A stretch of DNA of 64,000 nt from Sphagnum compactum. Taxonomy: Eukaryota > Bryophyta > Sphagnopsida > Sphagnales. This document shows positions 23,917-35,520 of the stretch, one piece after another. Position numbers and translations under genes: made by a program. How positions within the stretch are numbered: the stretch's first letter is position 1; each line of letters begins with the position of its first letter. The notes beneath the pieces are model-generated. The model was given only the letters and a program-made list of their open reading frames with translations. It had not been told where the DNA came from and did not search any database. The stretch is taken from positions 12,454,304 to 12,518,303 of the forward strand of contig OZ234496.1 in NCBI GenBank assembly GCA_965153455.1, written 5' to 3'.

Positions 23917-26359
23917 ACAAACGGAAGGTATGCCCATGGTCAAACCTTCCCAAAACCATGCGGGAAGGGGGGCCTAGAGTTTCAAATATGAAGAAGGTGG
24001 ATGGTCAATTATTCACCAAAAATAAATATCATCTAGCTACTTGCACCAATATGCGCATTGCGTTGCCTTTGGTATGGTGGTTAAAAAGCAACCACCATTA
24101 ATGTGGACCAAATTAGCCCTTTAAAAAACAAACCGTGTTTTTTTCTTTTGCAAGCCTACAATAACACAATCACAAAGATATACACATAGTGTACATGATG
24201 TATGATAATCTAGTACATAATTGAGTCACTTTGACAAATAACATAAACGCCACCAAAAAAATTATAATTTAAATCTTAGTTATTTCCTTTTATGGCATTA
24301 AAAACCTTAGTATTTTTCACTTTCTTATCCAGTTTGTAACCAAATTTGGCTTTGTTTTTTTTTTCCTCAATGGCTATCAACCTCATCTACCCAACAAAAA
24401 AACACACACACACACACATATGCATAGCCTGGATCCTCTATTCAACAACAATCATATTAGAAGTAGGGCACTATTCAAAACAAGTGACAGAGCTTTCAGA
24501 GTTCCATGCAAATACTATGACACCCAAATGATGACGATATTCATCATGGTGGCCAGTCAGTCAGTCGGTGGACAAAATTAATCGATTCGTCAATTCCTAT
24601 TACATACATACACGGTCCATAACAAACGAATGATGGAATGTCAAACGTAACAATATGAATGGATGGTTCAACTCATGCACACATGTTGATGAGAAAAAAA
24701 CCGAAGATCCACTCCTTTCTCAATATGACTAGAAACTGCCACTTGTTGCAAAGTGGTGTCAGATGTGCGGATCAATGACTCTCTAGTCTAGTGAGAGAGC
24801 AAAAGACAAGCTCAAGTTAAGTTGGGGGGAGGAGTTTTGTAGAGAATAATATAACCGAGGACATGACATGAAATGCTGTTTTTTTCACTAGATACTATTG
24901 TGTAGGAGATTTGTCACTGACAAAGTTGACTTAAAATTTTCATCATGTCTTCTTCCATGGAGGAATCCAAGCTGAGTTTTGGGGTTTAGAGAAGGAAGTT
25001 GTAAAAGTATAGGTAACCAAGTGAGAGAGAGAGCATCTCCACCACAATACACTTTTTAATGGCCCCCTTAAATAGTACATTATTGGTGGCATTCACTAGA
25101 GGATACCATTGAGATCATCTCCATGGCAACACTTGTTCGTTCCATCATCGAAGAATTGGTCTCTAATTGGTCTCTCATTTTTTGGTCATAGCAAATCGGC
25201 GATCACAAACACATCACATTGGATGGATGGTGATTGGATTGGGATATTTTTTCAGTGGGGGGTTTTTCCCAACCCAACCCAACCCAACCTAACCACCCCT
25301 AGTTAGTTAGGGTTACTATATTTAATGCTTTATTTACCTTTACTTCTTTTTTTTCAATTTTTTTCTCATCCACTTACCTACTTGATATATTGCCTTTTAT
25401 AGACTAGCTACAAACTAAACCTATTGATGCCCCAAAAAAATTAACAATCAATGTCAATGCCACAAAATGTAGTTATTGCAAACACCTTGTTGTCCTTGAT
25501 AATAATGAAAGGTAAACTTGATTATAGGTATTGAACTAGGTACCCAAATAGAGTTCCAATATTTGCACTTGGGTTACATACAAAAATTGTCATCCTTGTA
25601 TTAGAGGGACTTAAATCAAGGTTACATTATTTCAAAGAACTCTTTAAACTATATAGCTAGTAGGCATAAATGTGCCAACACCCTCCAAAAACACATTTGT
25701 CATTTTTAGGCAAAAAAATTCCAAAAATTGAATTTGTGATAAAATATTCCATTTTCACAAATTTTCACCCAACAAAAAAAAAAAACTGACTTAAATCATG
25801 CCTAGTTTGCAAATGGTAGAAGGGCAAAGTGAGGACTCATATAGTATGTGTTCAATTGAGCTCATGAAAGAAGTTCTATTTTAGTTAAGAATATGCATAT
25901 TATCTATAAACTTGCATACCAACAATAGAAAACATAGAAGAAGAAGGCCCTTTGATGCCAAATGGTGTTTGTTCAGCAAGAAACTCCCCAAGCCCTACAA
26001 ACAACAAAGTTTTTTTTGTGTAAAATTTTGCACTATTGCTTCTCTCTTTTTTTTGGAAAAATGGAATATTTTGTTGTAAGAAGATTCTTGATCTTGAAGG
26101 AAAAAATCACCCAAAAAATGAACAATTTTGGTCAAGTTTGTCACATTTTTATTCCTAGTGTTGAAGTAGGTACTAAGACTATAAAAGGAATTTTTTTAAG
26201 ATTTAATTATGTCATCCAAGTAGATTGTTAGATTTTTTGAAATTTCAATACCAAGTAGTTAATTAATTTAATTGGTTTTCAAAATAGACCTGACTGGTAG
26301 GGTATCGAGAACCAACATGATAATCGGGTTGAGAAACTCAATAACCGGTCAATATTGGA

Positions 26360-26480
26360 CCCCTAAACCCTAAACCCTAAACCTTCAACAATGTCAAGTG
26401 CAATTAGTACCAAATATTGGACCCCTAAACCCTACACATGTATTCTTTTTTAGGGTTGGTGATAAGATTTTTAGGGTTAG
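26360..26480. repeat. Interstitial plant-type telomere repeats
   Basis: ATATTGGACCCCTAAACCCTA occurs at about 26353 and again at about 26425; the first copy extends to three CCCTAAA units. Inverted TTTAGGGTTAGG follows at about 26469-26480. The flanking repeated phrase shows a short duplication rather than chance alone. Confidence 0.7.
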
Positions 26481-26502
26481 GTCTGGAGTCTGTGTGAAGT
26501 AA

Positions 26503-26530
26503 TATTATTATTATTATTATTATTATTATA
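26503..26530. repeat. (ATT)n microsatellite
   Basis: About nine ATT units, uninterrupted. Confidence 0.9.
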
Positions 26531-27486
26531 ATACTACAATTTGGCATTACACTAAATAATGAAGCTATAAGTTGTGCTTGAGGGTTTCATTCAGATTTAT
26601 TTTTGGACATGGCATGCACAAAATTTTCAAGAATTTTGGTAATTTCAAAAAAATTAATTAGTGCCTAATTAATAGCTTAGGAACTATGAGAATGTTGTAC
26701 ACTTGGGAATGGGGAGATTTGGGATTTTTTTTATTTTTTATTTTTTCCTGCTTTTGATGTTCCCAATATGTTCCCACCAAGTTCCGAGCAAGTTTCAAAG
26801 TGTTCACAACATGTTCCCCAAAGATGTTTCCAATAGCTTCACTCACTCTCTATCCCCATTGCATTTTCCCCCAAGGTTGAACTTGCATACCACAGTTGAG
26901 GGGCAATTAATTCCAACACATGTTTGTCAAATAATATATTAAATTTTCATGTTGAAAAGTACAAAAAAATATTCTTTAATATTTCAAAATATTGTTAAAT
27001 TTTCCATCATAAAGAATTAATTCACTCTTTGAAAAAAAGTTAATCTTGAAAAAATTTCAATATTTCAACAAATAACATAATTAATGTCGAAGAAGCTACC
27101 AAGGGACTACAATAACCTATAAAGGTCGGCAATTCTAAAATTCTAAGTTCGAGAGTGCAAACTTTTACTCGGGGAAGTGTTCAAAATTTCAAAATCTTTT
27201 TTTTGTGATAGACCAATCAAAGTGACCTATTGCCCCCAAAAAAAAAAAAAAAACTTTGAGAAGCACCCCAAAATCAATGATAGAACCAACAATAGGACTC
27301 ATCATAATGAACATTTATTTATTTATTTATTTATTTGCCTTGTGTACAAATCCATTTGAACATTCCAGTAGGGAATAACTTGTAATCATGGGAAAGAATT
27401 TAAGCCTAATTTTATAATGCGGATGCTTTGTGTGGGGGGGGTAATAACGCCCTTGGAGCGTGGCGTTCCCAAAATAATGGACCTAA

Positions 27487-28135
27487 GACCATCTCCACCC
27501 CACAGCAGCAAACACCCCTTTTCATTAAATCTTGCAGCAGGAGAGCGCAAATCGTGCTTGCTGCTCTACGGTATCGATGGTCCATTTTGGAGTGGTCATT
27601 TTAACCCCTTTTAAAAGCTTTTTTTCTACTATGGATTTGGACAGTGACTATTACTCATCCAGATGTAAAGCCGTAAATGGTCTTTTGAGTGTTTAAAGGG
27701 GACTTTTATGACGTCTGTGGGTGGGGACAGTGATCATTAAACAGTATTCTATTCTAAAACAAAGGGGGTGTGTCACACTCTGGCCTTGCAATTTACATTA
27801 AATTGTATCTTAAGGCAAAAGAATAATTTATGGAAACTCAAATATTTCACCGTGCAAAACTATAATCTTCAAAAAATCGTCTAAAAGAAACCAAAAAAAT
27901 CCTTTAAGATATTATAACTCTATTATAACTAATCTCAAGTTTCAACACAAGCCAAAATATCATGTTTCAAAAATCCTCACATAAAAATAGACCTATTATT
28001 TATTATTACCTAGTAGGGGCCTATAAAAATCCCTTAAGCTACTATACTCTATAATGAATCTCAACACAATATCCTTGCCTTGGTAGGCAAGGCCAATATA
28101 AAGGAGTTGTTTGCTGGTGTGGGGTGGAGATGCTC
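27487..28135. mobile_element. PIF/Harbinger-like MITE (649 bases) with TAA target duplication
   Basis: The left end starts GACCATCTCCACCCCACA and, read on the other strand, the right end starts GAGCATCTCCACCCCACA. The inverted termini match for about 28 bases with two mismatches. The bases immediately outside both ends are TAA (27484-27486 and 28136-28138), the target-site duplication expected for the PIF/Harbinger superfamily (Tourist-type MITEs). There is no transposase ORF, so it would be non-autonomous. An inner module at about 27765-28095, bounded by TGGCCTTGC and GCAAGGCCA, may be a second element nested inside. Confidence 0.8.
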
Positions 28136-28138
28136 TAA

Positions 28139-31100
28139 GACAATGCAATAGTCAACTCCGGGGCCTCATATTTTTGGAAGATATGAACCCTAAACCCTAA
28201 AACTTAACATGCCCTCCAAATACAATAAGAAATGTTTGCGAGTGCTTTAAGTAGGATATTCGTGTCTTAGCTCCCTTTTAAAGAGTTTTTGAAAATTTCT
28301 TGAACTGCCCATTTACAAATTGTTTTCCAGTTTTGGCCAAAACAAGGGTAGGGTAAAGACCTAGGATGGGGGGGCATTTTCCTTTTGTAAGAGAGATTAT
28401 CATGGATATAGATAAACATTGTTTCCTTTTTTTCAAAAAAAATTATTGTAATATCCTTAGCAATTATCTTAAGAAAGAATGAGCATTGGCAACAAGGGTT
28501 CTTGAAAACAAGTTCAAATTAAAAACTTAGTGTGAAATGTGACAATTTATTTTTGGAGAAGTTGAAGAGGATGAGAATTTAATTGGCACATTTCAGCTCC
28601 GCAAATTTTAATGTCATCCAAGTTCATCACATTCTTAAGGGTGGAACTTATAGTTGTAAATGTTGCGCCAAGGTTTGGGGTTAAGATGAGGTCTAGTTTT
28701 ATTTGCATTACACAATTTTTCACCCAATTATTTTTTTAATGTAATTAGTTCCTTTGACTAATGCACACACTCCAAGATTAAAAAAAAAATGTAATATCAA
28801 CTATTTACAACCAATCAAATGTAATAAAATGTGAAATCAAGTTTTTATTATTTTAAATAAAATTGTACTCATGTACCTAGAGAATCTAAACTTTTTTTAA
28901 TTGAGCCAACAATTAAATTGTTCTAATTTTGAAAATAGGGGGATTCTCTCATGAACCCTTAATTGCCATTTCACCAAAGCGGTGACAATACAAAAGTTGA
29001 TCCAGCCTTCATAAATGTGTTCCAAACTCATGAATTTTGTCGAAATTTTAAAAATCCAACTTAGTAGAGTTGTAGAGAACTTCAAGCTGAATCCTTTGAA
29101 TTTTATTTTTTTTAAAGGATTTGTTCAGAAATGAAAAATCCCCACCATTGAAAGTTAAGTTTTTAAAATTTCGGGCAGCTTTCAGAGTTACAAGGTTTTG
29201 GAAGATTGCATCATCAAGATATCACGCTTTATTATTGACAATAAAAATTCTAAGGTAAATAGAACGCATATATTAATGATGTGAACAAAATAATGTGTTA
29301 AAACCAAGTTGAGATGAGCACGAAATCGACGATCAAAGTTGTTCATCCAATGTAACTACACAAAATCATACAAAACTTATCTACTTTTTGGACAGAAAAA
29401 CCGTGCCAATGTGGCTCAAGAAATCCAAATGAGACATTGTAAGTGTGAAAAAGATAAATTGTTGAACGTCCTTTTCCATTTTTTACTACATTCTTGGGCC
29501 ACATATGGAAATGTGCTAATTGTTGTTAAATTTTAATCAAATTTTGGCTATTGAAAATTTCAAAACACACTTGATTTTTAACATTTTTAATTTTTAATAT
29601 ATCTTTTTTGCTATATATATATAATTGTCACACTAATGTTTTGTGCTCACAATGGCCTTCCTTATAAGGAAAGGAGAATGGGAAAGCGATGTCTAAATGA
29701 ATGTGGACATTTGAATAATGTGACGAAATAGATAGAGTTGAATTAAAAATTTAAAAACATTTTTTAAAAAAGTTGCAATATAGGAAAACATTGGTGGTTA
29801 GTTGACAACCATCATTGGGGTGCAATGACAATAACATTTTAAAAATATTTTATATGTAAAGAAATATTAACATTTTTACTTCAATTGTAGTGAAGATGCC
29901 CAAATGTAATAGTTGTTGGCCTTTAGTTTTTTAAGATTTCATTCAAGGTTTTGTTCCATAATATAAACTTATGGCACACATGTTCATACATGATTTTGTC
30001 TCCCTTCTTAACCTAAATTCAATGCCAATAGGTAGAAGCCATTTCTTTGCGCAATATATGCTTGATTACCATATTAATTGATAATTTATGAATTTTTTTC
30101 AAAGACAATTTGAAAAAACATGTGTAGATTATAATTTGACATTAGGTTTGAAAGCCAGTTTAATATATTGGGGTTTCTTAAATCTCCTATTAATCAAGAT
30201 TTAATCAATAATTTGCCAATCAACTAGACGGTTCATTTATACTATAACATATGGATGCCTTTTTCTTAATGTGTTTTCAAAGGCATGTACATGTAATGAT
30301 TAAATTATTCAACTATGCATGTTACACAAAATTATCTATGTACTTTAAATATTTGATTAGAGGTTTCTCTTGGATGTTGAGATCCAATTTAATACCATAA
30401 ATATTATGACATTGAATTGTAATATGTTTCAATATGGGTGTTTGTGGCATAAGACATTGTAAGGGTGGTTTTTAATCAACAATGAAATCAATTATGTTTT
30501 AATTTAAAGATCAAATTGAGAATGTGGGGATTGGGTGTAAGGTGGATGTGATTTAAATTATGTAACAAATTTATAGTTTAAAAGATGTCACAATGCATTT
30601 TTATGCTCAATGAAATAACTAACTAATAGTACAGGTTTCCAATGTGGATGTTATATCCAACATTATCCAACATCTAAAATGGCCCTATCATGACTTGCAC
30701 AATCATTTCCTCTCCATTGTGCAATATTTGTTTTATAATGTGTTTGAGTTTATAATAGCTTATAGCCAAATAGAAAAATTATAAACCAATTCAAATAACT
30801 AGATTGTGTTCCAATATATTCAACTTACAATTGTCTCATTTTTCATATGTTTTATCATTTTCTTCTAAAGGTCTAATAGTCAACATGAAACTTTGTAATT
30901 TTTCATATTTTGTAAGGAATTGCATTGAGCATATAAATTTCTTGAACATTTGGACTTGCATTCTTTTGAAACCATTTTGTTATCAATAGGTCAAAATTAA
31001 CTGAAATTATTGGAGGTTTTGTTGACTTGGTGTAACATTTGACATTGAATGGGAGTTCAACAAAGGGCTCTACCACAAGAGGCTCTATCTTAAAATATCA

Positions 31101-31449
31101 TTTTACATGGTCCTTCAATATGCAATATACATGTTTTCATGATTTTAAAGGCAAGTTAAATGGGTAATTTTAAGTCTATTAGTTTTATGAAGATGAGTTA
31201 TGAAAGTCATTTTATTTCATTAGTACTAGCATATTGAACTTTTTATTGGGCCCACTTGAACATGATTTGCATATTTACAAATTGAAATTTAGTTCCCCAT
31301 CATAATTTAAAGGGCATAGACACAATATTTGCAAACATATGCATTGTTTTGAAGGGGTCAAGGATATGCACAATGTAAAACTCGATACCGATATGATCCC
31401 AAAGAATGGTTATAAAGCGATAGAAAATGATTGATGGAAGAAGGAGTGA
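28139..31449. other. AT-rich gap without a recognisable gene
   Basis: Short frames only, all AT-biased and without motifs. A CCCTAAACCCTAAAA tract lies at about 28188. Nothing else supportable. Confidence 0.55.
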
Positions 31450-32547
31450 CTAGGAAACGCATTCAGGAATTAGAGCAGCTAACATGGACAATTGACGAAG
31501 GAAATCGATAGTGGAAATACACTAGGTTTTAAGGGAGCCGACAACAAACGTAAGAAGCACACTCAAGAAAGGCACTTAGGAATTACGATAGCCATCGCTG
31601 ATTGAAGAGAAAAATTGACACAACCCCAAATTGTATGGACAGATATGCGTTTAAAAGAATTAACAACAAACATAAAAAGCACATTTAAGAAGCGCATTTA
31701 GGAATTGCAATAGCCATTGATGATTGAATAAGGAAATCGACACAACCTTAAACTGCATGGGCAGACATTGGGTTTAAAGGAATAAACAACAAATGTAAAT
31801 AGTGCACTCATGAAATGCATTTAAGAATTGCAACAACCATTGATGATTTACGAAGGAAATCAACACTGGACATACATTGGGTTTGAAAGAATCAACAAGA
31901 AATGTAAGAAGCACACTAAAGAAGCGCACTTAGGAGTTGCAATAACCATCAACAATTGAAAGGGAAATCGACAATGGACAAATACTAGGTTTAAAGGAAT
32001 CAACAACAAATGTAAGAAACGCATTCCAAAAATGCATTTAGGAATTGTAGTGACCATTAACAGTTGAAAAGGGAAATCAACACAACCCTAAATTGCATGG
32101 ACAAGCATTGGGTTTGAAGGAATCAACAATAAATGTAAAAAACCCACTCAAAAAACACACTTAGGAATTGCAGCAGCCATTAACGATTGAAAAGGGAAAT
32201 CAACACTAAATAAACATTGAGTTTAAAGGAATCAACAACAAACGTAAGAAGCACACTTAGGAATTGCATCAGCCATCAACAATTGAAAAAGGAAATCAAC
32301 ATTGGACAAACATTAAGTTTAAGAGAATTGACAACAAACGTAAGAAGCACACTTAGGAAATGCACATAGGAATTACAACAACCATCGACATTTAAAGAAG
32401 GAAATTGACACAACCTTATATCACATGGATAGACATTGGGTTTAAAGGAATCAACAACAAATGTAAGAGGCGCATTCAAGAAGTGCACTTAGGAATTACA
32501 ATAACCATTGACGATTGAAAAAGGAATCAATACAACCTTAAATCGTG
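31450..32547. repeat. Minisatellite array, nine units of 96-123 bases
   Basis: Units start with TTTAAAGGAATCAACAACAA (or close variants) at 31528, 31650, 31773, 31882, 31991, 32113, 32222, 32318 and 32441, preceded by a partial unit from about 31450. Spacings are 122, 123, 109, 109, 122, 109, 96 and 123. The long and short classes differ by a block reading about CACAACCTTAAATTGCATGG versus CACTGGACA before ACATTGGG. Diverged copies share GTAAGAAGC, CACTTAGGAATTGCA and AACCAT. The minus strand stays open over parts of the array and encodes a repeated hydrophobic peptide, which I take as a by-product. Confidence 0.9.
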
Positions 32548-34159
32548 ACCCGACAAGATTCAAAACCTACAAGAGATTGAAGAGAAAACTTCCAAGGATT
32601 TAAATGGTGAAGAGAAATCAATTAAGGTTTCAAGGAGGATTCACAAATGTCAAACTTGAGGTATGAAGACATTTACTTATGGCTTGATGGAGCCTTGTCA
32701 ACCCTTAATTCCAAATCACCCCCAACACAATCCCATAAAAAATCTTCTTGCCATTCTTCAAAGTTAAAACAACAACTCCATCAAGTCTATAATGTGCACA
32801 AATCCACAAAGTTTGAACACAAAAAATGTACAAAGTTACTACAAACTCTTGAAGTTTTAAACCTAAACAATAAATAACCAAGTTTTGCATTGCATAAGAG
32901 GATGGGGAGAATAGTCGTTTCAACTTTCAAGGGGTACAAATTGAATGAAATCCAACAACTTATGATTTACAAATGTACGCCGTGCGAATTTTTACAATTC
33001 TAACTACTAGAGGAAACAAGAGCCGGCGATCTTAATTCACGATGGCAAATAAGTTTTTGTCGAAAAAATTGCACTCAATGATGTGCAGGATGGTGATGGT
33101 AACAAGCAACTTGAAGCAAACTAGCTTCTCACACCTAGAGGTTTAAACTTTTGGCTAGTGATGGTAGCTAGGGTTTAAGGTGTTCATGGGTGGTTGTTTC
33201 ACACTAGTGAACATTGAAACCCTAAACATCTTAGCAATGAAACCCATTTGATTAGATGCAAATTAGCAACATCACAAAATTCATCCACCATCTTAGATGG
33301 AAAATTGGAATTTCAAACCCTACCTCCAGGGGCCTATCAAGCCTCCCCAGCCAAAAGTGAAATTTGGCCATAAATTGCCAAAAAAAAAGGTCTAGTGTGG
33401 AATATCCCTCCAACTCTTCAAAAGGAAGTTGTAACCAATGTCTCAACAAAATTTAAAATTGATGGCATGCCAAAATTTTATTCAAATTGAGAATCCCAAT
33501 AAATGTGTTACTCATATTTCACAAAAACATTTTGTTCAAACGTGTATATAGTATGACAATTCCAACAAAAACAAAACCAATATACAACAATCATAACAAT
33601 GGTCATAACTTGTGGGCCAAAATTTTAAGGAACAAATCCAGAATGACGCAAGATAATTTCTTGATTGAATTCCATGTTATGTTCTCAAAACTCTAGTGTC
33701 CTTCAACAATTCTACAAGGGTCTGAATTCAAAGATTTAGGGTTAAAAACAACACAAAACCCTCTACTTTGATATGAGAATTGCTTTGCAACCCAGCAGGG
33801 AACAAAAAAAACCCTTGTAATGTTTATCTTATACTTGTGTTCATAGATGTTAAAGAAGTTTGTGCACAAACTTCAAGGTAGTAAATTACTTATTATTTGG
33901 AAAACTAGGGTTGATCATAACACCTTTCAAAGGATGACCAAAAACCAAGGTTCATATACAGAACTTTGATAACATTTAGAAGCAATAAACAAATTAGCAA
34001 TTTAATTAGCCCAATATTATACATAAATTGACACTAGCTCAAAACTAATGTCAAAAACATTATGCACAATCATCATTCATCACTTTGATGTGTTTTCAAG
34101 TGTTTGTTTCATGGTAGCAGTGTATTTTCTTGTCACCATACCCATTCAAGGGGTTCACT
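32548..34159. other. Gap without a recognisable gene
   Basis: Moderately AT-rich with short unmatched frames. No gene, repeat array or RNA gene seen. Confidence 0.5.
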
Positions 34160-35520
34160 TCAATGATGACATGTAATGTGGGCATCATGCAATAATTTTT
34201 CAATTGAATGCCAAGATGTTATTTTGGTAATCCCATAGGCCCTATACCTCTTGAAATTGTAAAGCACTTCAACAACAACTTCCAACATACGCAAATCCAC
34301 CTCACCAACAAAATAATCTTGTTCCAATAATGGCCTTAATGCAATCGATTTCTTCGTCCTTTGTTTTTCCTCTAGAAAATCAAAAACAAACCTTGGTCCA
34401 AACACATTCCTCACCATAGCCATCAAAGACAAATCTTGAGAACTACTAATCTTCAGCATCAGCACATCTTTTTTTTTAGATATGGAGGGCATGAACTGAA
34501 CATTTCTTGTTAGAAGATACGGTCTTGTGGTGAAATGTCTTCCAACTCATAAGCAACAATACTTGACCGTTTTTTTGCCTTACAATAGGCATTGGGATAA
34601 ACTTGTGCAAGAGGAGGTGTGAGGGTCTAATGTCATCTCTAGGCAGCCACCTCTATGGGCATGGTTGTAAGGCAACCATCCCAGTACTGTTATGCTTGAA
34701 AACTAGAGCATATGATGATACCAATATTGTATTGTAGAATTATTCACCTTGGAAGAAAACCCTCTTGTCACCATAAAATTCATGAATAAAAGATGTGGTG
34801 ATCTTGGCCTTCCATGTCCATGTGTGGCCTTCGTAAGGCTCATCAAGTTCAACAACATTAACCACTGAATCACCAAGTTGATATGCTTTCCCCCACAACA
34901 TCAAATATCAAAACTTCTACATTAAAATTTGGAAAAGTTCCAAGTTTTCATTGGTCATAATGCCAAGGTTGCTCCAAAACCACCACAAATATAAGCTTGT
35001 ATCTTTTGCGATTGCTATTAATGGGGTTGTCTTTCTACCCACAACAATGTTTTTTGTGGTAAACACTTGCCTACAATAGTAGAGTGGCAACCAATGCACC
35101 AAATTCAAAACCACTTGGGCAATCTCTTGTGAGGGCACCACCACAACACAATCTTAATGCCATGGTTCACAAATTGTGTTGTTTTCACTAGTGACATGAT
35201 GCACATTTGTAGGTAGCTTAAAGTATCGGATCACACTTTCAAGGCTCTTTGACCTAGGAATAGTCCATCGTTGTTTAAATGCATTGCCTTTTAGACTATT
35301 GTGAAATATAGTTTGGCACAATACCTAATGTAGGTGACTTCACTAGTCAATTGGTTGGATGAGATGTTGATGACTCTAAAAACTTTCGTCTTGAATGGGT
35401 AGCACCAAAAAAATTGCAAAAGTGAGTTATCCTTTATACTAGCTTGTAAAGTGGAAATATTCGAGCCAAGCAAGATCGGAACGGGGGCGGCCTAAGTGAG
35501 GACCTCTTCTATCAGACATG
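34160..35520 (-). pseudogene. Possible decayed ORF on the minus strand
   Basis: Read on the minus strand, three frame fragments (35473-35291, 35144-34917, 34492-34160) lie in order and have more balanced amino-acid use than other frames in the gap. Near 35500 the strand reads RRGPHLGRPRSDLAW, faintly reminiscent of BED-finger transposase starts, but no further family motif follows. The fragments are separated by stops and frame changes. I cannot name a family, and chance is a real alternative. Confidence 0.2.

Larger units (their letters stand above)
23919..27486. other. AT-rich gap with microsatellites and telomere-like tracts
   Basis: No gene is supported. Contents include (AC)n at 24401-24418, a lone GAGCATCTCCACC at about 25033, an (ATT)n tract at 26503-26530, an (ATTT)n tract at 27314-27337, and interstitial telomere-like repeats at 26360-26480 (listed separately). 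Confidence 0.55.

Noticed and set aside
25033-25130. GAGCATCTCCACC resembling the Harbinger end, and GATCATCTCC at about 25115
   Set aside because: No inverted partner or TAA duplication could be found nearby, so not called as an element.
31860-32488. Minus-strand frames over the minisatellite
   Set aside because: They translate the repeat unit itself and change frame with unit length, so a real gene is unlikely.
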